A stretch of DNA of 64,000 nucleotides from Gari tellinella (taxonomy: Eukaryota > Mollusca > Bivalvia > Cardiida > Psammobiidae), in assembly GCA_922989275.2 (NCBI GenBank), contig OV277872.1, positions 27,420,119 to 27,484,118 of the forward strand, given 5' to 3'. The position numbers were made by a program, and so were the translations under genes. Below the pieces are notes generated by a model, which was given only the letters and a program-made list of their open reading frames with translations, did no database searches and was not told where the DNA came from. Numbering within the stretch: the first letter of the stretch is position 1; each line of letters opens with the position of its first letter. Below are positions 42,876-53,694 of the stretch, in pieces.

Positions 42876-43372
42876 ACCCATTGCCCCATAGCCTTTTTCT
42901 AGTATTGAAGATAGGTGACCACTTAAAGCAGGTTGAATTTTAGTAAAGCAGAATGCACCTTAACTCTTTCCTCCCTGAAACTTTAAATGGACAATTCCAG
43001 TTTCCATTTAAGTCTAGTCCATTTCTGACTTTAAAGGGTTGTTTTTGTCAATGTTTGGCATTATGACAAACAGTGAAGACCCTGATCAGAGGGCTCCTTT
43101 AGGAGCCCTCTGTTCTGGGTCTTCACTGTTTGCATAGGACAAGTGTTCTGTTCACATGTACATCTGAAAAGGACGACTATAGGCGGGACTAGGGTTCAAA
43201 GGGTTAAGGTGCATTCTGCTTTACTTTCATCCTGCTTTAAGCTACCAGCTGCTAAAATATAGAAATTATTTCTAATGTTAAATATACACAACTGTATAAA
43301 TTGGAACTACTTTCTTCAGTGGAGGGATAGATTTGAGGCGTACAAAGGCGTATTTATTGGGTAATAGGTTAA
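42872..43372 (+). mobile_element. family A MITE with family B inserted in its hairpin apex
   Basis: TTAACCCATTGCCCCATAGC and the left arm to GCAGAATGCACC, then the B copy, then GGTGCATTCTGCTTTAC and the long side to TATTGGGTAATAGGTTAA. Removing one TTAA and the insert restores a family A palindrome, so the target was the apex TTAA. Confidence 0.9.
42960..43207 (+). mobile_element. family B MITE nested at the apex TTAA
   Basis: TTAACTCTTTCCTCCCTGAA to GGGTTCAAAGGGTTAA with apex GGCTCCTTTAGGAGCC. Preceded by GAATGCACC and followed by GGTGCATTC. Confidence 0.92.
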
Positions 43373-44023
43373 GACTACAAACAGCTCAGCTACTGCACTG
43401 TGAGAAAAATGAAAATCACATTTCACTCCCTGACATTTGCCGGTTATCGACAAAGTCTATACTATCAGCACATGTATGTGTGTTTTCGTCTAGACAAGAC
43501 CTCATACATGCATAAGGTTTAAGCCAGACAAAATGAAAGTCCTGACAAATTCATAGATTTGTCCACACTTGAATGGAACTTATTCCAGACAGACTTTATT
43601 GACCTGTCCAGACTAATCTGGATCAAACTTTTGACATGCAAGTCTTATGTTTTCTCCCCTTGAATGTTTTAGGCCTGCTCTGAAAAATAATATATTATTT
43701 ATACCAGGGCTCGATCCAGATAATACTTAAAGTACCAGTAAACCTACCGGTATAATTGTTTTCAATGTATTTTCCTAATGCCTGTTTCAGTAAAATCCCC
43801 AAACGTAAGTTAAATTGTGACAATTGAAAGCTGTCAATTATCTCTATCTTTGAAATTGAGTTACTGAGTGCTAGTTACTCAGCCAAAAATTACTCAAATA
43901 CTCACATAGCATGTAAACACCTTTTGTGACTGCCATTCTCCGCCTAAACATTGTTGTTTGCTTGAATTTCTCAAATTTAGATTTGACCCATGAAATTGAT
44001 TTAAGAAACATCCATCTGTGTGT
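43373..44023. other. unassigned stretch
   Basis: A single GGGCTCGATCCAGATAATAC near 43706 recalls family C ends but has no partner. Worn D interior (TTGTTGTTTGCTTGAATTTC) appears at about 43950-43980. No gene. Confidence 0.4.
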
Positions 44024-44088
44024 CAAACTGTTTAAATCCTGATCAGACGCCGAGTAACTCGGCGTCTGATCTGGATTCAAACAGTTTG
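44024..44088. mobile_element. D-type hairpin
   Basis: CAAACTGTTTAAATCCTGAT pairs with ATCTGGATTCAAACAGTTTG, apex CGCCGAGTAACTCGGCG. Confidence 0.68.
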
Positions 44089-44275
44089 CAAATACTTAAA
44101 TAGTCCTATATATATGCACTGAGGCAACAACAGTAAAGGAGTTAAAATGTGAAAAATTTAATGTTCCCCCTTCACTGGCTATAAATTTTATTTCAAAATC
44201 ATAAACTGCAATTATTGTCAAAAGATTTGATGTAACATGTTTTGTAAATTGAAGAGACTAAGGTATAAGAATCAA

Positions 44276-44340
44276 GCTGTTTGGGATTCTGATCAGATGC
44301 ATTGAGTTACTCGGTGTCTGATCTCGATCCAAACAGTTGG
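44276..44340. mobile_element. D-type hairpin, worn
   Basis: AGCTGTTTGGGATTCTGATC and GATCTCGATCCAAACAGTTG around TGCATTGAGTTACTCGGTG. Confidence 0.6.
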
Positions 44341-44462
44341 TAGATGTCAATCAAGGGTTGATTGACAGACTGAAGGGTCCTGTGGGAAATTTTACTCATT
44401 TGCATCACTGAATCAGATGTAATTGCAGAGATAAAATATTTGAGTTAATTTCAATGTTTGCT

Positions 44463-44698
44463 TAATAACCCATTACCCCATAAATACACCTTTTTATGCC
44501 TTTAATGTATTCCTCTACTGAAGAAAATAGTTCCAAGGATCATAAGAAATATTTTCTATATTCTATTAGATAACACTGGTAGCTTAAAGTAGGCTGAAGA
44601 GAAAGCAGAATGCGCCTTAAGGCGCATTCTGCTTTACTTCAACCTGCTTTAAGGTGTCACCTATCTTCAAAAGTAGAAACAGGCTATGGGGTATAATG
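44463..44698 (-). mobile_element. family A MITE
   Basis: TAATAACCCATTACCCCATAA to GGCTATGGGGTATAATGA, hairpin apex GCGCCTTAAGGCGC. Both outer TTAA sites are worn. From 44699 to 45055 nothing was recognised. Confidence 0.8.
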
Positions 44699-45055
44699 AA
44701 CTGTTTAGGTAAATATTTTTCCGCATGGTTTTAGATCAGGTAAATTGTTGGTAAAGGGATAATACCAATTGTAAGTTATGCTTCATGCCTTTGTAAAGAA
44801 ATAGAAACTATTATCCTTTCATGGCCGGACATGATTTTATTAGCTTGCAAATATTTTTTAAACAAAAATATTAAAAGGATTGAAAAAAATTCCTTCAGGA
44901 GGTGTCATTTTACACTCTACAGTGTGAAACTTGTTGCAGTATCAGAGTAAAACAATTAAATATGTTAACGGTTTCAAACTTTGAAATTCTTAAATTCACT
45001 GAAAACCTTCCATTTTAAAGGATGCATACTGGCACACACCTGTTTAGAACAGTAA

Positions 45056-45266
45056 ATAACCCTTTACATGCTCGGTATTTTTTGTCGTCTGCAACAGTTG
45101 TTTTCTGCGACTGTTCTAAAAAATTGAATTTTCTAAATTTCTTTTCAAAAACAGGGTCAGCGTGTCAAACAGTTTGGATCCTGATGAGACACAGTGTTAT
45201 GCTTTGTCTCATCGGGATCCAAACTGTTTGCAAATGTTAATATGGTTCCGCCGCCGCAAAGAGTTA
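45056..45266 (+). mobile_element. family D MITE
   Basis: ATAACCCTTTACATGCTCGG to CGCCGCAAAGAGTTAA. The hairpin at about 45165-45231 has arms CAAACAGTTTGGATCCTGAT and CGGGATCCAAACTGTTTG and a decayed apex. Confidence 0.8.
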
Positions 45267-45320
45267 ATCCTTTAACCCCTTCAATATCATCTGCTTAAAA
45301 TTGTTGTCTGCTTTATCCAA

Positions 45321-45566
45321 TTAACCCATAAAAAAATATGCCTTTTTATGCCTCTAATTTATTCCTCAATTGAAGAAAACAGTTCCAATTTATACAGTCA
45401 TTTATAAGTGTAATAAAAAATATTTTCTACCGGTATATTCTAGCAGATGGAAGCTTAAAGCAAGCTGAAAGGAAAGCAGAATAAGGCGCATTCTGCTTTA
45501 CTTTCAACCTGCTTATAGTAGTGATCTATCTTCAAAACTAAAATCAGGCTATGGGGTAATGGGTTA
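45321..45566 (-). mobile_element. family A MITE
   Basis: TTAACCCATAAAAAAATATG to GGGGTAATGGGTTAA. The left arm lacks the segment before the apex (AGCAGAATAAGGCGCATTCT). Confidence 0.82.
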
Positions 45567-46060
45567 ATTTCTCAAATGTTGTCGTAAGTCAGATTATAAA
45601 AGTCTCTATTATTATTTATTTCTCCATCTAATCCTTTGGAATCGTCTTGAAAAGATAGAGAAATCAGTAATTAAAGTTTTGACTTACAACCGTTTTTTGT
45701 TGTACAAAAATTTTAAGTTTTATGAAATGTGCACCAGATCAGATGCCAAGTAACTCATCATCTGAACAGGAGCTGTTTGTTATTGCATGAGACCATGAAT
45801 TTTTACAAATCAAGAGTAATAAAGCAGATGACGTTTTCAGCAGTAGATTATCTACTCCAGGTTAAAAGGGTTTAATCTACAATGGGTGTATCAGTTGCAA
45901 ATTCCTTCACCTGTAGAAAACGCTGTCAGCTTTAACACTCTTCTCCATATAGGTACCATCTAATGCCTTTACCAGCCTCCCCGTCATAACACTATAGGAT
46001 GCCACTACCCTGCTTTAATAAAGACTATAATAAGCAGTGACCTGCATTAAACGGTAACTA
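45567..46060. other. unassigned stretch left of unit W
   Basis: Worn D arms at about 45735-45780 (CCAGATCAGATGCCAAG). Nothing else recognised. Confidence 0.4.
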
Positions 46061-46469
46061 GTCTTAACGTCCCATTTCATTAATGTACCATTACCTCAAT
46101 GTACCATTTTCAGTCTGAACGTACCATTTTAAAAGCCTGTAACGCAACCATAATAGACCGTTATTATTTGATGAAAAATGTTAAATAGTGCTTTATATAT
46201 GTTACTTGGATGAAATAAAGGATGTTTTTTATATACAATGTTCCTATGCGAGTATTATCCGCTACTGTGTGTGTTGATAAGGCAGTGTTGTTTCATACAC
46301 TTTTAGCATAGCATTAATCTTCGTAGAATTATTTGCTTCTTAAACATTTTTTTAACTGCAAATATCATAAATCAATCAAATAAGAATGGGGATAATTATA
46401 AACCATTTCTTTATTTAAAAATAAGTAAAATAAAACTTTTTTCTATAATTTTATATAGTGGTACCCGTA

Positions 46470-46850
46470 CGAAAAATCCAGGCGGAATCCGCCCGGAAAT
46501 GAGGCGGAATTGGGGCGGAAATGGCCGATTCCGGGCGGACTTGGGGCGGAAACCTAAATTCCGCCTCAAGTCAGTCTGTTTTACAGGCGGAATTTTTAGA
46601 AGATTCCGGGCGGAATTTAAAATCCAGGCGGAATTTTGGACTTTGAAATTTTTCAGAGGCGGAAATTCTCACTTAGACTAGCATCTCGAGGCGGAAAATG
46701 AGAAAACATTGGAAATTGAGGCGGAATTTTTGACTTAGACTATTTCAATAAGGCGGAATTGTGGACTTAGTTAAAATTCTGCCTGAATGAGGCGGAATTT
46801 CATACTTAGACTATTGAAATATGGCGAAATTTTTGACTTTGTGAATTTTG
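46470..46850 (+). repeat. left GGCGGAAT array of unit W
   Basis: About 13 copies of GGCGGAA or GGGCGGAA on the + strand at irregular 15-40-base spacing, often followed by TTTTTGACTTAGACTA. Two reverse copies (TTCCGCCTC, TCTGCCTGA) occur. Confidence 0.85.
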
Positions 46851-47104
46851 TAGCCCACTAAAAAATTCTATCTCTCAGATCTAGTTTAGGCTATATTAGA
46901 TACTGTTTCAATGTAATTCTATTCATATTATCTATTAGATCTAGATCTATTTGAATCTAAAAGAATTTTTTTATTCATTTTATAAATTATTCAAGTCAAT
47001 GCATCAATTAACTACCATTATAAGTCATGTTTGTTAATTGCATGATTAGCTTAATTGATTGAGCCCTTGTGATGCATAAGGTAGGTGTACACTTGTCATA
47101 CTGT

Positions 47105-47187
47105 ATTAAACAGTGCAGACCAGGTAAGACTTCCAGGGTCCAAATAGGAGTCCTTAGACTCCTAAGATCAGGGTATGCACTGTTTCA
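47105..47187. mobile_element. beta-type hairpin, worn
   Basis: AAACAGTGCAGACCAGGTAA and ATCAGGGTATGCACTGTTT around GGAGTCCTTAGACTCC. Confidence 0.55.
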
Positions 47188-47242
47188 ACTTTGTCATTTT
47201 AAATATTGTGAAAACAATATTGAGTGGTCGAAATGGACTTGG

Positions 47243-47459
47243 CTAAACCTTTACCAGCTGATCGTACTTTTCTGATTGTTGCAAATAGATTAGATCCAGA
47301 TCAGATGCCGCATTACACGGGGTCTGATCTAAATCCAAATTGTTTGATACTTTTTAATGTCTTTTAAGGTTTATCTCCCAAAACAATGCATAAATGTAAA
47401 TGACATTAATTTTGTTGACAACAATTTCGAAACAGACATCACCGCAGGATAAGGGTTAA
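47243..47459 (-). mobile_element. D2 MITE, reversed
   Basis: CTAAACCTTTACCAGCTGATC to ATCACCGCAGGATAAGGGTTAA. Beta hairpin at about 47281-47345 with worn arms (CAAATAGATTAGATCCAGAT). Confidence 0.75.
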
Positions 47460-47599
47460 TTAGAAACTGCAGTTGTCGTTAAAATTTCAGGGGCCTCGCT
47501 CCAAATATCAATCAATACTGCAAGGTATAATGAACTCAGAACCATCATATTTAACATCATATCAGTTGTAAGAAATTGAGAAAGTTTTACCTATACTGC

Positions 47600-48390
47600 A
47601 GCCTTAGTTACGCCGGTCATTTTAGACATATTTTTATTCTATTTTCGATTTGCAAGGATTGTTTTTCATGTGCCGGAAATGCAATAACTCGGATCACTTT
47701 TGTTATTTTCAGCAACAATTAATCGCGAAAATCACCGAACGTTTCCGATTATTTTCTTCGCCCCGAAAGCAGACGAAAATCTCCATTCGTGACGGTTCGG
47801 TACATTTTTGAAAGCAGTCGGGTGATTCCGTTGTGCCACACGTATAATTCCGTGTCTGTATCTGTATCAATACGTCGTAGAATCATATAAAGGCTTTAAC
47901 AACACAACGGGAATTAAAACAGCTAATCCGATTAGAATCTACACCAAAACATAACACAACGGTTGAACACCAAATGCACTTTTAGCCAAAGACTACCTAC
48001 GAGATACCTGAGGCGCCGACAGTTAAAGTTTATCTGTATACTGCAGCAGCCCCATACTGAGTGAAGGGTCCATTTCCTGTTTATCCCATTGGCGCCTTTT
48101 CAGAATAGCCTACATCTCTGTTACAAGTGACTAATTGCTCGGCCGTTAGATTTCAAATGGAAGATCCTGGGAAATGAGCGTGTGTGTTATAAGTTTTTCC
48201 AAAGGGACATGCTTCTCTGACTTGTACTCGTGGAGTAAATGCTCCGTGTTGTACTCGAAGACATTTTTATACGTTCAGAAGAGAAATACTTCAAGGTGAA
48301 ACAGTAGATTCTACAGTTGATCTAGTTTTAAATTTAAGAATCGAATGTGATGGGCCTGATTTGGGATAAACAAATTGACAAAGTCGTTTG
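47600..48390 (+). promoter_or_regulatory. possible promoter and first non-coding exon of a nested gene
   Basis: This repeat-free stretch has more CpG than its surroundings (for example ATTAATCGCGAAAATCACCG), a TATA-like ATATAAAGG at about 47886-47894, and ends at TTTG/GTAAGT (donor at 48391). These are the parts of a promoter and 5' exon, but no transcript evidence is available from sequence alone. Confidence 0.3.
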
Positions 48391-49138
48391 GTAAGTAGAC
48401 TGTAGATCTAACAACTCTTGTAGATCTATCTATGTTTATATAATATTTTCACTCAAGTCAATATAAGTCATCAACGATTTGGGTGTGTTTAGATTCTGTA
48501 CCAAATTCTATAAGTGTTGTTGCATTCTAGACGATTGTGTAGCATACAATGTTTCATGCGGTTCTTAATAGAGATCTAGATCTAGACTTAATTATAAATC
48601 CGTGGTTTCCGTTCTATAGACAATAACCAATCTTTTATACAATTAGATCTATCTAAAAAGTATTTATCAAACTGTAATTTAGGTTCATCGTAAATAGCCA
48701 GTTTAGTATTTAGGGGTGGAATAAACGAGTGAAAATTAAAGGACAAAAGTATCAGATTGACGGATACAACCGAGTTTTATCGATCCCAGCAACTCTTCAG
48801 TTTGTTAACTTTCTCCACATGGGAACTCTTCAAAAATGGCGACCGACTTATTCCAAATAGATGACAACAAACAAACATGAATAGATTTGGCTTGATGTTT
48901 AGTTGCATGCACTCAAGCGATGATGTTTATAGATATTTTAGTATGCCGTTCATATAATTCAAAGTCAATTTCAGACTGACAAAGCATATTTAGTGACTTT
49001 TATGCAAAAATCGTAGTAAAAACAAACTGTCAAAATGACTGGATCATTGCCTTTATTAGTTTAAAATGAAGTTTTGAGATTGAAGTGAATACTCAAATTG
49101 GCAATTTGATAATTCTATATGGTTACAGTGTGTGGTAA
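48391..49138. other. unassigned stretch
   Basis: AT-rich, no hairpins or element ends recognised. It would be intron if the nested gene is real. Confidence 0.4.
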
Positions 49139-49435
49139 ACCTCTTTAATGCCTTTTACACCTTTAATGTATCCCCCCTGAATAGTGAATAGACTACACCA
49201 GTGAGTTTCAATTGATACTGTCTTAATGACTCTTGAATTATTGTACCATAAGAAATATTTCATATAGATGAAAATTAAACCAGAATGTGCTGTATTAGGC
49301 ACATTCTGTTTTACTTTCAACCTGCCCTATGCAGGGGTGTAAAATTCTACTCGCCCGCTTGCCATGGCGAGTAACATTTTATCACCCCTGCTATGTGACT
49401 ACCTTTCTTCAAAACTAAGCAGGGCCGCTATGGGG
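49139..49435 (-). mobile_element. family A MITE, worn
   Basis: AACCTCTTTAATGCCTTTTACACC, hairpin remnant at about 49272-49325 with apex GTGCTGTATTAGGCAC, then an internal palindromic insertion (AGGGGTGTAAAATTCTACTC ... ATTTTATCACCCCTG), ending CGCTATGGGGTATC. Confidence 0.65.
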
Positions 49436-49496
49436 TATCTCTTAGTATTTGGTTTATGATGATGATCCACTATTTACTTTTCCCTTCTGTCTCTAG

Positions 49497-49577
49497 GCTG
49501 AGATTGACATAGCAGGCAGACATTGAGTAATCCAAGTCTGGATATCCTCCAAGGCTTCTGCTGAAGCTACAGATCAG
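49497..49577 (+). other. possible internal non-coding exon
   Basis: A pyrimidine tract TTTTCCCTTCTGTCTCTAG precedes 49497, and CAG/GTGAGA follows 49577. The 81-base segment has no ATG. Together the two sites look like a genuine exon. Confidence 0.4.
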
Positions 49578-49673
49578 GTGAGAATCAACAATTATCAGTA
49601 AAATTATACTGGGATAGGTTACACAAGATTGATTTAAGAAAGAATAAATTCATACCAGTGCTTTATTTGGGTT

Positions 49674-50034
49674 ACTACCGGCGGTGGTAGTCCAGTGGTA
49701 ACATGTTGGAATACAGTACCAGGGGTCATGACTCATGAGTTCGATCCCCTGCTGACCAGCAGCCTCACTAAGGGATTTTTTCCGAATCTCTGATGATATA
49801 CAGGAATGTTCTTGAGCAAGATATGTACTGCGAATTGCTCCTCTCTACCCAGGGGTTGAAATGGGTACCTGTGAAGGGCCTGAGCCGGTACTGCGACTGC
49901 CTACGCGCCATATGTTAGCAGTGCTCAATATTGTAGGCAAGATGGCTCAATGATCAGGGGAGTAAATGTAGTCAGCTGAGCAGTCATTCGGACTGAAAGT
50001 AGACTATAAATTGGTATATTTTTTTTATTTATTG
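49674..50034 (+). mobile_element. tRNA-derived SINE, copy 2
   Basis: Head CTACCGGCGGTGGTAGTCC, B box GAGTTCGATCC at 49737-49747, and the same body as copy 1 with small changes, including a duplicated ATGACTCATGAG. AT-rich tail at about 50013-50034. Confidence 0.85.
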
Positions 50035-50134
50035 TGCAATGAAACATGGGTAAGAGTTGAGATGCATAGTAATTTAATTACCAGCATCTCAATGACACTA
50101 ATTTTTTCAATATATTTGACCAGGAACACTTTTA

Positions 50135-50250
50135 TCACGTATGTGTATAGCCCTCTGATCTGGGTCTGCACGATTAGCATGCGACAAGTGTACCTTTCAT
50201 AGGTTCACTGTTATTAAATGACGATTAAACCATTCAACAAGGTTGCATAT
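50135..50250 (+). mobile_element. B-prime fragment
   Basis: AGCCCTCTGATCTGGGTCTG and GCGACAAGTGTACCTTTCAT form a right hairpin arm and right side. The left half is absent. 50251-50606 holds nothing recognised. Confidence 0.5.
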
Positions 50251-50645
50251 GTTTAGGAATTCTACCTTGTTATAATTCTATTACGGTATACTTTATACCA
50301 TATCATTTCAACCATATAATTATATATATACTGTACATAATTATAGTTTGAAAAATTATCAACTTGTTCATCCTCTTTCATAAGCCATTATTTATACAAT
50401 GCTTTTTATACTTAATGTGGATCCTGAATGGTATCAATGACCCGGTGCCAGGCTCGTGGATCTTGAAGCATAGGGTTTTTCTTTTTCTAGAAGTTTGATT
50501 TTGTTTGCAATTCGAACAGCCCTGGAACAGCCCAATAACAGCTATAAAATCAGCAGAATGATAACTTCACAGTAAATTTAAATGCATGTTTATGTCTTAT
50601 TTATAGGTTATACTGCTGCTGTCATGACCTAAACTGTGAACAGAA

Positions 50646-51773
50646 ATGGCCCTGAGGAAAGTATGTCACACTTCATCCATAGAAAGGGTCGGCTGCCTTC
50701 CATTGGATGTATGGTCACCTGAGCCAGGTCTTCAGTTTGGAGGAACTTTGATTTCAAGGGGACCCAGAGTCTTGGGGGAAGTTGAAACCACAGGAATCTC
50801 AATACTAAGGGTATGGACCAAACTTAATTCTTGGTACACTACAAATAACAGGATTTAAGCAAAATGAACACAAAACATAAAAAATGATAGACAGACTCTT
50901 TAACCTATGGTTTTGATAAGAAAAACAACATATATATATTTAAAACTATACCTACATGTACATTGTTAAACTTATTTAGTCCTTCATCCCTTTTTCAAAA
51001 AGAGTAGACCTAGATTAGACAGCCGATGTAGCTGTCAGATATGTTTTGATGTTAAACTAATAATATATCCTGCAGTTTCTACTGCCATGAAACACTCCAT
51101 ATTTACAATGGAATGTTTCATAGTATTAGAAACTGTAGGATATATTTAATACACCCAAACATATCTGATTAATATCTGATTCTTTTATATTAAAACATTA
51201 TCAGATCATGAAATTTGAGGAAATACTAAACTGGGAAATATTAAAATGAACGTTTTTTTGGGGATGGTGGGGGGGTTGTTGTTGTTGTTTTTTACATATT
51301 TCTGAAACAACATTAAACACCGTTATTACTCTTGCATCTCTGGTAATGCAGTTTTTAGTGATGGGTATTGTGTTTGCATATTGGCTCACACAAAGTAATG
51401 ATTTAAAATTTAGGACCCCTAATGAGATCAGACCACAATTGGTAGTCTAATTTCTACGTCGATCAGCCATTCTTGTCAACTGCCAAAGTGTTTCGAACCA
51501 TGCATGCTTTAACACAGTTCAGAACAGGTCGGCAGTTGATGAGAATGGCCGATCGCTCTCTGTAGAGTTCCAATATTTACCGAAATTGGCACAATCTCAT
51601 TAGGGGTACTCAACCTTAAGATCCATTTTAAAATAAATTCAGACTCAATTGTTTTGTAATAAATATTTGAAGTCATATTTTAAATTTAGTGTCTCCTGAT
51701 TGTCTTTTAGATTATGTCAACACTTGATGAGGGAAAATATTGGCCAAGTTTTTACCAACAAGGCAGTGAATGA
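50646..51773 (+). CDS. possible two-exon small protein gene (about 75 codons)
   Basis: Acceptor CTTATTTATAG before 50607. ATG at 50646 in a good context (CAGAAATGGCC). Coding through 50810, donor AAGG/GTATGG at 50811, acceptor GATTGTCTTTTAG before 51711, then 20 codons to TGA at 51771-51773. The frame stays open across this junction (phase 0). The predicted product opens MALRKVCHTSSIERVGC and ends YWPSFYQQGSE. I do not recognise it, and it has no obvious signal peptide or membrane segment. Unspliced, the first frame would give 70 codons instead. It would be an EXT1-intronic gene in the same orientation, or a non-coding RNA, or chance. The intron between the exons contains a MITE and a hairpin. 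Confidence 0.3.
51046..51150. repeat. long imperfect hairpin
   Basis: AATATATCCTGCAGTTTCTA pairs with TAGAAACTGTAGGATATATT, and CATGAAACACTCCAT with ATGGAATGTTTCATA. Arms of about 40 bases, loop under 10. Confidence 0.75.
51268..51290 (+). repeat. GTT microsatellite
   Basis: GGGGGGGTTGTTGTTGTTGT next to a T run. Confidence 0.8.
51415..51607. mobile_element. element M: palindromic MITE with 14-bp TIR
   Basis: ACCCCTAATGAGAT faces ATCTCATTAGGGGT. A second inverted pair lies inside: GATCAGCCATTCTTGTCAAC and GTTGATGAGAATGGCCGATC. No flanking duplication was identified. Confidence 0.75.
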
Positions 51774-51940
51774 ATGATGCCGTGACATGGAGATCATCTT
51801 ATGCTAGGAAACAAGTAACAACTAAAACCTTAGACATTTGATATGGATGTGTCAATAGAACTGGACTTATCCTGATCCTAGAATGGATTTGTTAAGATAA
51901 TTCTGTAGGCCAAATTGAACATTGCCTGTGCCATATTTGT

Positions 51941-52168
51941 TTAACCCTTTCCCTCATAGAATCACCTTTTAGTGCATTTAGTTTATTCCTCCGCTGAAGA
52001 CAATAGTTCCAATTTATAGTCATGAATATGTATCATAAGGAATATTTTCTATATTCAAGCAGGTGGTAGCTTAAAGCAGGCTGAAAGTAAAGCAGAATGC
52101 ACCTTAAGGTGCATTCTGAATTAATTTCAACCTGCTTTAAGTATGGTCACCTATTTTCAAAAAGGGTA
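51941..52168 (-). mobile_element. family A MITE, right end lost
   Basis: TTAACCCTTTCCCTCATAGA, hairpin apex GCACCTTAAGGTGC, broken off after ATTTTCAAAAAGGGTAAAC. Confidence 0.78.
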
Positions 52169-52210
52169 AACTCTATCAACACAATTGACCTGTTTAAAAT
52201 ATACTAGTTA

Positions 52211-52276
52211 CATAATTTGCAAACAGTGTAAACCCATTTCAGAGGGCTATTCTGATCAGGGTCTACATTGTTTGTT
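52211..52276. mobile_element. beta-type hairpin, worn
   Basis: GCAAACAGTGTAAACCC and GGGTCTACATTGTTTG around a shortened apex. Another worn one (AGAAGACCCAGATTTGACTG) is at 52626-52675. Otherwise 52169-52795 is unassigned. Confidence 0.5.
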
Positions 52277-52795
52277 TGTGTAGAGCAGTATTTACAAACT
52301 ACCCAGAATTCCAAGTAGACATTAGTTCATATTTTTGTAACTAAAATAATCTACAAGAGAACATAATGACACACAAGAGTTACTTAGTGTTGAAAGAGTT
52401 AAACGAGCTAAAGTGTTTATGTCAAAGATAGAAATTTTCTGTTTGATAATCTGTAACCCATTAAATTTACATGAGGTTTTTAATAAGAAAATAGAATTCA
52501 AAGACAATGACTTGATAAATATCTCTGTAAATAATAAGTGTATAAATATTTGATTATACAATTGTACATTAGTTAAGACAGATTAAATATTTCCCTCATA
52601 GACACTTTTTTATGGCATTAACAAACTGAGAAGACCCAGATTTGACTGTTCCTGATCTGTGTTTGCTCTGTTTGTTTATCAAATTTTGCAGGTGTTATCC
52701 TGCTCTTTTTACTTGGATAAGACATTCCCATTCCAAGTTCAAACTATGAATATTTCTGTCAAGTACTAATTCAATTATAATTGGAGCATGACGTT

Positions 52796-53333
52796 TTAGC
52801 CATTACTCCATAGTCTGTTTCAACTTTTGAAGACAATTGACCACTTAAAGCAGGTTGAAAGTAAAGTAGAATGCACTGTAAGATACATTCTGCTTTAGTT
52901 AATTTCAACCTGCTTTAAGCTACCATCTGCTAGGATATAGGAAAAATGGAACATTGGGGTCATAAGTTAAAGGTGTATTTATGGGATTATGTAGGTTAAA
53001 GCAGGTTGAAAGTAAAGCAGAATGCACTTTAAGATACATTCTGCTTTAGTTAATTTCAACCTGCTTTAAGCTACCATCTGCTAGGATATAGGAAAAACGG
53101 AACTTTGGGGTCATAAGTTAAAGGTGTATTTATGGGATTATGTAGGTTAAAGCAGGTTGAAAGTAAAGCAGAATGCACTGTAAGGTGCATTCTGTTTTGA
53201 TTTCAGGCTACCATCTGCTAGGATAAAGAAAATGTTTCTTATGAAGCACATTCATGTCTGTATAAACTATTTTCTTCAGCAGAGTAATACATTAAAGGTG
53301 TAAAAAGGCATATTTATGGTTGAATGGTTTAAA
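52796..53333 (+). mobile_element. family A MITE expanded by a 151-bp tandem repeat
   Basis: A short side starting AGCCATTACTCCATAGTCTG, then TTAAAGCAGGTTGAAAGTAA at 52844, 52996 and 53147, each unit carrying a hairpin and a shortened long side (GGTCATAAGTTAAAGGTG). The normal long side follows to TTTATGGTTGAATGG. Confidence 0.85.
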
Positions 53334-53690
53334 GAAATAGTGCTGTTGGGGAACAATTTCAGGTTTGTTCTTGGAGATATTTTATCATACGAGACACATT
53401 ATAAGACATTTGGTTTCTAGGACAGCATCAAGGTGTGTGAAATGTAAGTTAAATTGATTAATATGTTACTTTTTTAATTAAAAAGTTTAATGATATGCAC
53501 TTTTTTGGTTGTTTATCTATTTTCAGTAGCTCTTGGAGTTTCTTTTTCGCAATTCTTGATGGAAGTTGTGATGGGCATGCCTAATTTGACTGCAAAATTA
53601 AAAGAGGATGTTCTAAAGTCGAATTCTACCCAAAATAGATTTTGCAAAGCTTCTACCCTGAATATTCCCCTTCCTCTAATTACCTATTCT
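53334..53690. other. unassigned; one possible acceptor site
   Basis: GGTTGTTTATCTATTTTCAG ending at 53526 looks like a splice acceptor, and the frame after it is open into the GGCGGAAT array. No product recognised. Confidence 0.25.
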
Positions 53691-53694
53691 GCGT

